Source: Maritimibacter sp. DP1N21-5 (GTDB lineage Bacteria; Pseudomonadota; Alphaproteobacteria; Rhodobacterales; Rhodobacteraceae). Taken from it: a DNA stretch of 64,000 nt. Shown here in pieces: positions 1 to 9,100 of this stretch. Below the pieces are notes generated by a model. The model searched no databases, was not told where the DNA came from, and saw only the letters and a program-made list of their open reading frames with translations. The stretch spans positions 62,001 through 126,000 of the forward strand of contig NZ_JAHUZF010000004.1 in assembly GCF_019218295.1 (NCBI RefSeq), in the 5' to 3' direction. Within the stretch, counting starts at the first letter, position 1. Each line of letters starts with the position of its first letter. A program made the position numbers and the translations under genes.

Positions 1-1077
1 GAGCTTGCGCCCGTCGGCGTCGATCACCATCCGCGTCGCAATGACCGCGCGAGGCACGCCTTCGTGAAGAGAACAGAGGTCGCCGGACAGGCGATCGGGG
101 AGCATCGGCACGACCCGGTCGGGGAAATAGCTCGAGTTGCCGCGCTTGCGCGCCTCTGCATCGAGCGCGGAGCCGGGGGTGACGTAATGGGCGACATCGG
201 CGATGGCGACCCAGATCACGAAGCCGCCCGGGTTGTTCGGGTTGTCGTCGGGATGGGCAAGAACGGCATCGTCGCGATCCCGCGCGTCATGCGGGTCGAT
301 GGTGATGAGCGGCAGGTGGCGCAGGTCCTCGCGGCCGTCGAGCTCGGCGGGCGTCTGCGCGTCGGCCTCGTCGAGGACCGCATCGGGGAAGTCGTCCGGG
401 ATACCGTGCTGGTGAATCGCGATGAGCGAGACCGCCTTCGCGGCCGAAGGATCACCCAGACGTGCGACGACCCTGGCCTTGGGAAGCCCCAGCCGACCCT
501 TGGGCCCGACCTGCTGCGCCTCGACCAGCTCGCCGTCCCTGGCACCTTCCTCTGCGCCGGCGGGAACCATCCATTCCTTGTCGGCACCCTTGTCGATGGG
601 AGTGATGCGCCCGCCTTCGTGGCCCTTGCGGTAGATCCCCAGAATGGTCTTGGCATGTTGACCGATCTTGCGGATCAGGCGGGCGGTATAGTCGTAATCC
701 TCGCCTGCCTCTTCCGTCATCCGGCACAGGATGCGGTCGCCCTTGGCCAGTCCCGGGTCGCCCTTCTTCGCGATGAAAAGGATGCGTGGCGGCGTGCCCT
801 CGCCCTGCCATTCCAGCGCCCGGGCCATCACGTCGCCGTCGGGCGAGATTTCGGAGACTTCGAGCATCGCGACCGGCGGCAGCTTGTCGGGGTCGCGGTA
901 GGTCTTGGTCCGCTTCTGCAGCTGCCCGTCCGCCTCCAGCTCGCGCAGGATGCGTTTGAGGTCGATCCGTTCCGCGCCCTTGATGCCAAATGCCTTGGCG
1001 ATGTCGCGTTTCGAGGTCTGGGTCGGGTTGTCGGAAATCCAGGCGAGGATTTCGTCCTTCGTGGGGATGCGTGCCAT
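1..1077 (-). CDS. rnr: Ribonuclease R, 5' part (gene runs off the left edge)
   Basis: 3'-5' exoribonuclease of the RNB/RNase II family that degrades structured RNA. Reading leftward from the ATG at 1077 gives 359 codons open to the window edge. The first ~60 residues look like a winged-helix RNA-binding segment, followed by cold-shock/OB-like sequence. The RNB catalytic domain begins with DPHDARDRDDA at about residues 261-271, the Asp-rich Mg-binding signature, followed by RGNSSYFPDRVVPMLP at 312-327. The start is supported by homology-like N-terminus MARIPTKDEI and a 12-bp gap to the upstream DUF2064 gene, suggesting co-transcription. The S1 domain and C-terminus lie outside the window. Confidence 0.93.
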   Translation of the reverse strand, partial: MARIPTKDEILAWISDNPTQTSKRDIAKAFGIKGAERIDLKRILRELEADGQLQKRTKTYRDPDKLPPVAMLEVSEISPDGDVMARALEWQGEGTPPRILFIAKKGDPGLAKGDRILCRMTEEAGEDYDYTARLIRKIGQHAKTILGIYRKGHEGGRITPIDKGADKEWMVPAGAEEGARDGELVEAQQVGPKGRLGLPKARVVARLGDPSAAKAVSLIAIHQHGIPDDFPDAVLDEADAQTPAELDGREDLRHLPLITIDPHDARDRDDAVLAHPDDNPNNPGGFVIWVAIADVAHYVTPGSALDAEARKRGNSSYFPDRVVPMLPDRLSGDLCSLHEGVPRAVIATRMVIDADGRKL

Positions 1078-1089
1078 GGAATTGGCGTA

Positions 1090-1692
1090 TCACGCGCGCT
1101 GTGTCGCGTCAGTGGGAAAAATGGTGGCCAGATCGGCGACGGTATCGACATCGTCGAGCGTCGGCAGAAACGTGGCGGAGGGGAGAGTGACGAGCGTATC
1201 GGCCAAGGCGTGCTCCGTGGACCAGCGGACCTTCGCGAAGAGGTTCGCCGGGATGCGCCGCCGCGTGTCGAGGCCGATGGCCCAGAAGCCGCCGTCGGAG
1301 GCGGGCCCGATCACCGCGCGGTGCCGAGCAAGGGCCCGAAACGCGTCGGACAGGATCGGCCGCGTGATCCCGGGAATGTCCGTGCCGATGATGAGGACCG
1401 GTCCGCGCGGCAGGCGCCGGAACACCCGCGCCATCCGGTCGCCAAGGTCGCCGGGGCCTTGGGGCAGGCGGGGGAGGCCGGGCAGGAGCGGCGCGGCGAC
1501 GGCCGAATCGGGCGCGACCGCAAGCATCATGGTCCAATGCGCGGAAGTGAGGTTGCGGGATATGTCGTGCAGGCGTTGCCGGGTCCAATACGCTGCCGGG
1601 AGGGCACCTATGTCAGCGGCCAGCCGGGTCTTCACCCGGCCGGGTCTCGGCTCCTTGGTCATAACGACGAGGCGGGGCCGCGACATCTCCAT
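1090..1692 (-). CDS. DUF2064 / TIGR04282-type glycosyltransferase-like protein
   Basis: A 200-residue cytosolic protein of the DUF2064 family, which has a nucleotidyltransferase/GT-A-like fold and no well established substrate. Visible marks are the N-terminal PRPGRVKTRLA segment (about 16-25), GTDIPG (103-108, the place of the metal-binding Asp) and GPASDGGFWAIGL (129-141). Length fits the family. It lies 12 bp upstream of rnr and probably forms an operon with it. Its start is only 26 bp from a perfect 38-bp palindrome. A second ATG two codons in (1686) is possible. The assignment to the family is firm; the reaction is unknown. Confidence 0.87.
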   Translation of the reverse strand: MEMSRPRLVVMTKEPRPGRVKTRLAADIGALPAAYWTRQRLHDISRNLTSAHWTMMLAVAPDSAVAAPLLPGLPRLPQGPGDLGDRMARVFRRLPRGPVLIIGTDIPGITRPILSDAFRALARHRAVIGPASDGGFWAIGLDTRRRIPANLFAKVRWSTEHALADTLVTLPSATFLPTLDDVDTVADLATIFPTDATQRA

Positions 1693-1717
1693 GTCTGGCC
1701 TGTGGGGTGCCGGTCAG

Positions 1718-1755
1718 GGATTCCGGGATTCTAGAATTCTAGAATCCCGGAATCC
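1718..1755. repeat. Perfect 38-bp palindrome carrying four GANTC sites
   Basis: The sequence is identical to its reverse complement over 38 bp, centred between 1736 and 1737 (core TCTAGAATTCTAGA). It contains GATTC at 1719-1723 and 1727-1731 and GAATC at 1742-1746 and 1750-1754, i.e. four GANTC motifs, the recognition sequence of the alphaproteobacterial cell-cycle methylase CcrM. It lies 26-63 bp upstream of the DUF2064 start codon and about 95 bp past the RNase T2 stop. No T-tract follows on either strand, so it does not look like an intrinsic terminator. Confidence 0.95.
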
Positions 1756-1849
1756 GGAAACGTCAGTTTTCACAGTAGCTTGGCCTTTCCTGATTAAGGG
1801 CAAAGGTTTATCCCCCGGTGAAATTCCCGGTCCCGCAAGGCAGCGTGGA

Positions 1850-2485
1850 TCAGCGGATCGGCTCGATCAGCGCCTTGGTGAGCGTGCAGTCGCGCACGGT
1901 ATCGGCCGCGCAGTCCCGGGGTTCGAGATCCCGTGTCAGGCACAGCCGCGCTTCCTGGATATGTCCGTCGGTGCAGGACACGGTCAGCATGTCGGGCGTC
2001 CACTTCGGGTTCGCCTTGAGAAAGGCCTCCTCGATCAGTGAGGCCGGCACCGAGAAGGTTCTGTCGATCTTTTCGAGCACCTCGGGCTGGTTGACCCGGC
2101 CGAACGCCTCCCGCGCCAGCGCGTAGTATTCCGTTGCGGGCAATCCGGCGCAGACCCCGTGCTTCTTCCACTGATACCACGCCGCCCCGCCCGCGCCAAA
2201 GACATCGGACTGCGCCGCAGTCATCTGCCGAGACGGCGCGCGTTCGCCGGTCAGGCAGTAGGAGGGCCAGCCGTCTTCATACTGCGGCCAGAGCCCGTGC
2301 ACGACCCAGCCAAGCCGCTTGTCGCATTGCTCGCTGTCGCGGGCCTCGCCGGTGAGCTTGCACCAGTTGGGCGACCAGCTCATCGCCAGAATGTAGTAAT
2401 CGAAGTCCCCGGCACGTTCGCCCTCGGCCCGGGCCACCCCTGCGCAGAGCGCCGCCGCCAGCAGCGGAATGATCAGCCAACGCAT
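1850..2485 (-). CDS. Secreted RNase T2 family protein with altered second active-site motif
   Basis: A 211-residue exported protein: signal peptide MRWLIIPLLAAALCAGVARA (1-20), then the RNase T2 fold. CAS I is present as VVHGLWPQY (61-69, His63 the first catalytic His). CAS II reads WYQWKKHGVC (103-112): the Lys and second His are kept, but the Glu found in classical RNase T2 enzymes is Gln106 and the preceding His is Tyr105. Several Cys would form disulfides in the periplasm. It would cleave single-stranded RNA via a 2',3'-cyclic phosphate if active. The start is set by the signal peptide. It is divergent from the TrcR gene. Confidence 0.88.
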   Translation of the reverse strand: MRWLIIPLLAAALCAGVARAEGERAGDFDYYILAMSWSPNWCKLTGEARDSEQCDKRLGWVVHGLWPQYEDGWPSYCLTGERAPSRQMTAAQSDVFGAGGAAWYQWKKHGVCAGLPATEYYALAREAFGRVNQPEVLEKIDRTFSVPASLIEEAFLKANPKWTPDMLTVSCTDGHIQEARLCLTRDLEPRDCAADTVRDCTLTKALIEPIR

Positions 2486-2620
2486 TCACTCTTTCCTCAT
2501 CGCTTTGCCTGCACTATATAGCGCCCAAGTTTCCCTACAACGGTGACCCAGCCCGAAACGGGCGCCCCTTCCGGGGAACGGGAGAGCCGTATCCAAAGGC
2601 CCGATCAAAGGAGATCCATC

Positions 2621-3370
2621 ATGGACAAACCGCTCATGGCCAAAGCCACCGCCGTCTGGCTGGTGGACAACACGACGATCAGCTTCAAGCAGATCGCCGA
2701 TTTCTGCGGGCTGCACGAACTTGAAGTGCAGGGGATCGCCGATGGCGAGGTCGCGCAGGGCGTCAAAGGCTTCGACCCGATCGCCAACAACCAGCTCACG
2801 CAGGACGAGATCGAGAAGGCGGAAGCCAGCGCGACGCACAAACTCAAGCTCAAGTTCAACGCGGCCGCCGTGGGCGAGGAAAAGCGCCGTGGCCCGCGCT
2901 ACACCCCCCTGTCCAAGCGTCAGGATCGCCCCAACTCGATTCTCTGGCTGGTGAAGTTCCACCCGGAACTGTCTGATGGCCAGATCGCCAAACTCGTCGG
3001 CACCACAAAGCCCACGATCCAGTCGATCCGTGAACGCACCCACTGGAACATCCAGTCGATGGAACCCATCGACCCGGTGGCCCTGGGCCTGTGCAAACAG
3101 ACCGAACTTGACGCCGCCGTGCAGAAGGCCAACGCCAAACGCGCTGCCGAAGGTGCCGCCATGTCGGACGACGAGCGCCGCAAGCTCCTGTCGACCGAGC
3201 AGAGCCTTGGCATGGACCCGGAAGAAACCCGAATGCCGACCGCGATCGAGGGGCTCGAGACCTTCACGCTTGGTGGCGGGGTCGAAAAGAAAGAAGAGCC
3301 TGTGGACGCCGACAGCTTCTTCAACCTGCCCGACTCGGATGATGACGAGGATGACGACGACGACCGCTGA
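2621..3370 (+). CDS. trcR: DUF1013 protein, TrcR-type cell-cycle transcriptional regulator
   Basis: A 249-residue protein of the alphaproteobacterial DUF1013 family, annotated in databases as cell-cycle regulator TrcR. The N-terminal half has a helix-turn-helix-like segment (VWLVDNTTISFKQIADFCG, near residues 10-30) and a conserved block KRRGPRYTPLSKRQDRP near 90-106, followed by a second HTH-like stretch (LSDGQIAKLVGTTKPTIQSI). The C-terminus is an acidic tail of Asp/Glu from about 235. The ATG at 2621 has a strong AAAGGAG 8 bp upstream, so the longer open frame from 2543 is not used. An intrinsic terminator follows. Confidence 0.83.
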   Translation: MDKPLMAKATAVWLVDNTTISFKQIADFCGLHELEVQGIADGEVAQGVKGFDPIANNQLTQDEIEKAEASATHKLKLKFNAAAVGEEKRRGPRYTPLSKRQDRPNSILWLVKFHPELSDGQIAKLVGTTKPTIQSIRERTHWNIQSMEPIDPVALGLCKQTELDAAVQKANAKRAAEGAAMSDDERRKLLSTEQSLGMDPEETRMPTAIEGLETFTLGGGVEKKEEPVDADSFFNLPDSDDDEDDDDDR

Positions 3371-3405
3371 TCGTCACGCCGCATAATTGTGCACAGATCC
3401 CAGTG

Positions 3406-3431
3406 AACCCCGGCCCCCGCGCCGGGGTTTT
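3406..3431 (+). terminator. Intrinsic terminator of the TrcR gene
   Basis: Nine-bp stem AACCCCGGC / GCCGGGGTT with a six-base loop, followed by TTTTG. It lies 35 bp after the stop codon. Confidence 0.85.
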
Positions 3432-3506
3432 GCTTGTCCGGGTCATTTGGGTTTGTGATGCGGCGTGCGCGGGATAGGCTCGATACATTCATTTCAGGAG
3501 AGTCTC

Positions 3507-4070
3507 ATGCGCATTCTGCTTGCCCTTCCCCTCACGCTCATCGGCCTGCCGGCCGCCGCCTATGACATTTGCCACGAGGCGTGGTTTCTCAGGAACCTCA
3601 ACTTCGACCGCGCCGGCTATTGCTTCGGCTCCGCTCTGGGACAGGCGGTCTTCGACAACACCGGCTGCGTCGGGACCGCCGTCACGCTCGGTGCCGAGGC
3701 GCAGCGTCATGTGGCGGCGGTCAAGGAGTTCGAGGACTGGTTCGGCTGCAACGTGAACACCGCGCAGACCCGGCTCGACCTGCCCTATGCCAATATGCTG
3801 CGGCGGCTGGAAAGCCTGCCGGTGCCCACGGATACGGGGTCGGGTTGCATGGGCTACCATGGCGCGGAGTTCGATGTTTACGCCGGGCCCAGGATGACTG
3901 CGCCGGTCCTCGCGCGGGTGAAACAAGGCTACAATATCACTTGGGAATACACCCATGTCTCGGTCGAAGGCTGGGGCATCGTGGCGATCAGCGACGATCG
4001 GGGACTGATCGCCATCGGCTGGTCGAGCACGCCGGTGCGCGATCCCGACTGCGACCTCGTCGCCGGCTGA
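3507..4070 (+). CDS. Small exported Cys-containing protein, DUF4453-like
   Basis: A 187-residue predicted periplasmic protein. The ATG at 3507 follows CAGGAG by six bases and gives a clean signal peptide (MRILLALPLTLIGLPAAAYD); the longer frame from 3465 would bury it. The mature N-terminus has YDICHEAWFLRNLNFDRAGYC, a pattern I associate with DUF4453/YARHG-like proteins (short Tyr-Arg-His-Gly-type domains). The C-terminal half (about 115-180) resembles an SH3-like beta segment: VYAGPRMTAPVLARVKQG. Function is unknown. It converges on pbpC with three bases between the stop codons. Confidence 0.6.
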   Translation: MRILLALPLTLIGLPAAAYDICHEAWFLRNLNFDRAGYCFGSALGQAVFDNTGCVGTAVTLGAEAQRHVAAVKEFEDWFGCNVNTAQTRLDLPYANMLRRLESLPVPTDTGSGCMGYHGAEFDVYAGPRMTAPVLARVKQGYNITWEYTHVSVEGWGIVAISDDRGLIAIGWSSTPVRDPDCDLVAG

Positions 4071-4073
4071 CCG

Positions 4074-6113
4074 CTAGCGCAATTCCACCTGCGCCCGGGC
4101 GGCGGACCCCTTCGCGTCGATCACCGACAGGGTGAGATGCCCCGGCCCCGCGAGGTCGAGAGTGGCTTCGCGTGGATGGAGCCCGACCACAAGGGGCGCG
4201 CCGTTGGCTAGAACGGTAAAGGGCGGCACCCCGTCACGAATCTTGAGCGCGAGGGGGGCACCGGAAAGCTCCACCATCGCGCCGTCCGGCGGAAAGGCCA
4301 GGGCGACCGATCCCGGTGCCGGCCCGAAGACCGCGTCGCGCGGCTGGAACCTTTGGAGCGGCAGGGGAAGTGCCCCATGGGATAGCAGGAGCGCGCCCGG
4401 TGGCGGCGGCAGAGGTTCGATCCGCGTCGTGACCCGTGAGAAGGCTTCGAAGAGGATCGGCGCGGCGACATCGGCGCCAAAGGCACCGGGCACCGGGGTT
4501 CCGTCGGGGCGGCCCAGCCAGACCGTGACGACATGGCGCCCGTCGAAGCCGACCGCCCATGTGTCGCGGTGGCCATAGGAGGTGCCGGTCTTGTAGGCCA
4601 GATGCACCCGCGCGGCGTTGGGCGGGGGCGGAACCGTCGACAGGATATGCCCGACCTGCCAGGCCGCTTCGGGTGAAACGACCCGACGCGGCACCGGGCG
4701 CGGGCTGTCGGGACGGTGGACAAGCCCCCCGCCTGAGCCACCATTCGCGAGAGTCGCATAGAGCGCGGTCAGCCCCTCGGGCGTGACACCGATGCCGCCG
4801 AGCGCGATGGCGAGCCCCGGAGCGCCGCCCGGAAGCCTTGGATCGGTCCCGGCCTGTCGGAGCGCGGTGAAGAGCCGCGCGGGCCCAACCTCGGAGGTGA
4901 GCGCCACGACCGGAATGTTGAGCGAGAGGCGCAGCGCCTCGGCGACGGTGACCTCGCCGCGATACTGCCCGTCGAAGTTCTCGGGCGCATAACTTCCGAA
5001 CCGCACCGGGCTGTCTTCGATCAGGGTTTCCGGGTGAGCGAGCCCGTCGTCGAAGGCCATGGCATAGATCAGCGGCTTCAGGGTCGATCCGGGCGAGCGA
5101 TGCGCGGTCGTCATGTCCACATATCCGGCCCGCTCGGCCTCGTATCCGGCGGAGCCCACGCTCGCCAGGATCTCGCCGGTGGCATGGTCGGCGACGACGA
5201 TGGCGATGGACAGGCGCGCCGAGCCTTGGTCGCCCACGGCCCGCGCGGCCAGCGTTTCGAGCCGCGCCTGAAGGTCCGCGTCGAGCGTGGTGACGAACCC
5301 GCCGGGACCCGGCCCCTCTGCCCGCATGCGGTCGGCCAGATGGGGCGCGAGGGCCGGCAGCGGCTGGCGGTTGCGGGGCAGGGGGTCGGCGCGTGCTACC
5401 TCGGCCAGTTCGGGGGACAGAACGCCTGCCGCGAGCCCCCGCGTGATGACACGTTCGCGGGCAATCCGGGCGGCTTCCGGGTGCCGATCTGGACGACGGT
5501 TTTCCGGCGATTGGGGCAGGGCCACGAGCAGCGCGGCCTCTGCCGGGGTCAACCTCACAGGCTCCTTGCCGAACCACGTCCGCGTGGCTGCGCGCAGCCC
5601 CTCGGTGTTCCCGCCATAGGGCGCGCGGTCATAGTAAAGGGCGAGGATTTCCTCCTTGGAGAGCGCGCGCTCCAGTGCCAGAGCCAGCCGCGTCTGACGC
5701 AGCTTGCCCGCGAGAGTGCCGGTCGGCCCGTCCTCCAGCAGCCTCGCAACCTGCATGGTCAGGGTCGAGGCGCCCGAGACGACCTCGCCGTGGCGCAATG
5801 CCTGTGCCACGGCTCGGGAGCCCGCAACGAAGTCGACACCCTTGTGGCGGTAGAAACGCTTGTCTTCATAGGCCACCAGCAGTTCGGAGAACATCGGGTC
5901 GACCCGGGCGTCTTTGATTCCCAGCCGCCAGCGCCCATCCGCCACCGTATAGGCACGCAGGAGGCGCCCGTCGCGGTCCAGCACCTCGGTCGAGGTTTCG
6001 ACCGTGAGCGGCGGAAGCACCGTGTCATCGACCCAACGGTCGAAGGCGTCGCGCCCCGCCGCTCCGGCCCAGAGCACCGCGGTGAGCGCGAAGCCTGTCC
6101 AGAGCCACTTCAC
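4074..6113 (-). CDS. pbpC: Penicillin-binding protein 1C
   Basis: A 679-residue bifunctional peptidoglycan synthase anchored in the inner membrane by the N-terminal segment. The GT51 glycosyltransferase domain carries EDKRFYRHKGVD with catalytic Glu83 and STLTMQVARLL. The transpeptidase domain has SxxK as SPGSTLKPL (Ser343, Lys346), SLN near 398 and KTGTSYGH (Lys508). A C-terminal PBP1C-type beta domain (about 590-679) ends the protein. It overlaps the upstream alpha-2-macroglobulin gene by four bases (ATGA). This pairing is the same as E. coli pbpC-yfhM, where the two are thought to act together after the cell wall is breached. Confidence 0.94.
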   Translation of the reverse strand: MKWLWTGFALTAVLWAGAAGRDAFDRWVDDTVLPPLTVETSTEVLDRDGRLLRAYTVADGRWRLGIKDARVDPMFSELLVAYEDKRFYRHKGVDFVAGSRAVAQALRHGEVVSGASTLTMQVARLLEDGPTGTLAGKLRQTRLALALERALSKEEILALYYDRAPYGGNTEGLRAATRTWFGKEPVRLTPAEAALLVALPQSPENRRPDRHPEAARIARERVITRGLAAGVLSPELAEVARADPLPRNRQPLPALAPHLADRMRAEGPGPGGFVTTLDADLQARLETLAARAVGDQGSARLSIAIVVADHATGEILASVGSAGYEAERAGYVDMTTAHRSPGSTLKPLIYAMAFDDGLAHPETLIEDSPVRFGSYAPENFDGQYRGEVTVAEALRLSLNIPVVALTSEVGPARLFTALRQAGTDPRLPGGAPGLAIALGGIGVTPEGLTALYATLANGGSGGGLVHRPDSPRPVPRRVVSPEAAWQVGHILSTVPPPPNAARVHLAYKTGTSYGHRDTWAVGFDGRHVVTVWLGRPDGTPVPGAFGADVAAPILFEAFSRVTTRIEPLPPPPGALLLSHGALPLPLQRFQPRDAVFGPAPGSVALAFPPDGAMVELSGAPLALKIRDGVPPFTVLANGAPLVVGLHPREATLDLAGPGHLTLSVIDAKGSAARAQVELR

Positions 6114-9100
6114 TGGATCACCACGGTCCCGGTAGCCCCGGTCGCGCGGTAATTCGGGCGATACATGTCCTCGACCGAGGGCGCGGGATGATGGAACTCG
6201 CCCGGCGTCACCGCGCGCACGATATAGGCGAGCCGGATCGGCGCGCTGGAGCGCCAGTCGACGGCGGTCAGGAAGCGTTCCTGCCGGAACTCGCTCGTCT
6301 CCACCTCTTCCGTCAGGTCGAGCCAGTCGAGCGCACCGATGTCACCGGCGCGCAGGAGGTTCGGGTTGTCGATCTCGAACCCGGCCGGCAGTGGATCGTC
6401 GACCATCAGCCGTCCCTCCGTATCGCCATCGGGCGTGACCGTGATCAGGGTGACAAGCCGCTCGCCCTGGGTCACGCGCGACACGTCGGCGGGCGCGCCT
6501 TCCATGGTGAAATACTGCCGTTCGATGACGAATCCATTGGCGGTCGGCGGCTCGGGCAGGACAGGCACCCCGAAAGTGGTGATCGTCAGGTCCACAGGAG
6601 CATCGCCCTCGTTGGAGAGCTGCCATGGTTGGGACAGGCTGACGGGGTTCATCACCTCGACCAGCGGGCCGGTCATGGGATTTCCGTTCAGCGACAGCCC
6701 GGCGTTCGCCCCTTGGCCCAGCATGGCGTTGGCCGCGAGAAGCGACCATGTCGCCTCCTGCGTGGACCATCGGCCATCGTTGGCGGCGATGCGCGTCACG
6801 AGCGTGCCCTGATCCACCGCCTCGCTCCCGGCTTCGAGCGCGAGGGTCAGGACCGCAGCGGCATCGCGCAGGTTGGTGCCGTAGTCGGCGCGCCAGAGCT
6901 GGCCTTCGGGTTCCTGTTCGAGCACCATCCGGTTGGCTTGCGCGAACATCCGGTCGGCACGTGTCGGATCGCCATAGGCAGCGAGCGCCGCGCCGATCTG
7001 GGCCGCGCCCATCGGGGTTGTGAAGGCCGCGGGTTTCACGTCCGCGAAATAGCGCAGGTCGCCCATATTGGCCGCGCCTTCGCGGGCGAGGACATAGAGC
7101 GCATAGGCAATGTCTTCGCCGCCTTCTTCGAAGTCCGGGTAGTAGTTCACCTGATTGCGCAGGTTATCCATCGCGGCCCGGAAGGCGGTGTCGGGAATCG
7201 CGTAACCCTGTGCCTTGGCGCGCGACAGGAAGTCCGACACGAAGGCGTCGAGCCAGAGGTCGCCGCTGTCCGGTCGCCACAATCCGAAGCTCCCCGACGA
7301 GGACTGGTTGGCGAGCACCTCGGCAATCGCGCCCTGAATGCGGGCCGGGAGGTCTTCGCGGTCGGCAAGCCCCATCGCCTCGGCCACGCCGCCCATGTAA
7401 AGAAGCGGCAGCGCGCGGCTGGTCTGTTGCTCGGTGCAGCCATAGGGATATTCGTCGAGACGGGCGAGAAGCCCCGCCGCATCGACCTTGGCGATGGGTC
7501 CGGCGGCGAGCGTGGCGCGGGCCGAGCCGGAGCGCAGGTTGTCGAAGATGTCGTCCGATAGCGTGAAAGTATCGCCCGCTGCCAGTTCGATCCGGGCGGT
7601 TCGCGCGATTTCGGGGTCGTTCGACTGCACCGGGATCGTCAGTGTCTTGGTCAGGCGTTTGCCACCCGGCGTCGTGACCTCCAGCGCGATCTGGTAGAGC
7701 CCTTCCGAGAGCGCCCCGATGGGCACCTCGAGACGTCGGGTTTCACCCTCGCCAAGCGTCACGGTCCGCGCGGCGTCCCCCCCCATCTGAAGCCCGCCTG
7801 CGGTTGCTTGGATCGAGACCTCGCCCACGGGACCGTCGGCATGGGTCAGTTCCAGAAGCATCCGCGCGGTATCGCCGGGCGCCATGAACCGCGGGACCGA
7901 GGCGGTCAGGACCACGGGGTCGCGGACCAGAACGTCCTCGCCCGCTTCGCCGACGCCCGTCTCCGACCACGCGACGGCCATCAACCGGACCGAGCCGTTG
8001 AACTCGGGCAGATCGACGGTGACGGTCGCCACGTCGTCGATCACCTCGACCGGGCCGAAGAACTGGGCCATCAGCTCTTCCGTCGGGGGCGGCGCTTGCA
8101 TGCGCATTTCGGCCGAGGCGTCGCCGCCCGAGCGGATCTGACCCATGTCTCCCGTCATCCCGTCGATGAGCCGGCCATAGATATCGCGGATCTCCATCCC
8201 GAGGCGTTTCTGACCGAAGTAATGGTCCGTGGGCTCCGGATCCTCGAAAGCGGTGAGGTTGAGGATGCCCTGATCTATCGCGGCGAGCGTGACATAGGCC
8301 GTGTCGCCATCCTCCACGCCCTCCACGCGCACCGAGACCTCCATCGGTCCGCGCGGCTGGGCCGCTTCCGGTGCGTCGATGATGACCGACAGGCGATGGT
8401 TGCCGGGATCGACGAGCGCATGGGCCAGTCCCATTGCGCGCGCCGGGTTGCGCCCCTGCGTCTCGTCCAGAGGCTGCACGAGCGAGGCGGTGACATAGGC
8501 ACCGGCACCCCAGTCGTCGGTCACAGGAATCTCGACCTCGACGGGCTCGGTGCCCACTTCAACCGGGATCATGTCGATCAGACGGTTGGACACCACAGTG
8601 ACGAGCGCCGTCCCGGCCATGCGCGGTTCGATCCGAAGCCGCGCCGTGTCGCCGGGGCGATAGCTTTGCGCGTCGAGCGACATGTCAAGCATATCCGGGG
8701 TCTGCGACACGTCGGCAGGGACATACCAGCCTGCATAGAATGCGAGGGAGGAGGCCAGATAGCTGCCGTCCGTCCGGGTCACGACAAGCTCGTAGTTGCC
8801 CCAGTCGACCGGGGCCTCCATGGCGACGGGATCGGGGCCAAGGGTGACGGAGCCGCTGTCGACTGCGCTGCGTGTCGTCACGGGTTCCCAGTCCCAGTAA
8901 CCGTCCTGATTATACCATTGGTAGCGGGTCGTGACTCGGTTGAGCGTCCAGGTTGCTTCCATCGCCTTGGGCTCGAGCGTGGGGGACAGGCCGATCAGTT
9001 CGAACCGGGCGGTGGTGCTTTCGGGGACCTCGTCCTCGAAGAGCGGCCTGATCCCGATCAGGTCGCTTTCCGGCGTGACGGGCGCATCAATGCTGCGTTC

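Noticed and set aside
1731..1742. XbaI and EcoRI-like sites TCTAGA/GAATTC in the palindrome, suggesting a cloning scar
   Set aside because: The symmetry extends over 38 bp beyond the sites, and both flanks are continuous native sequence.
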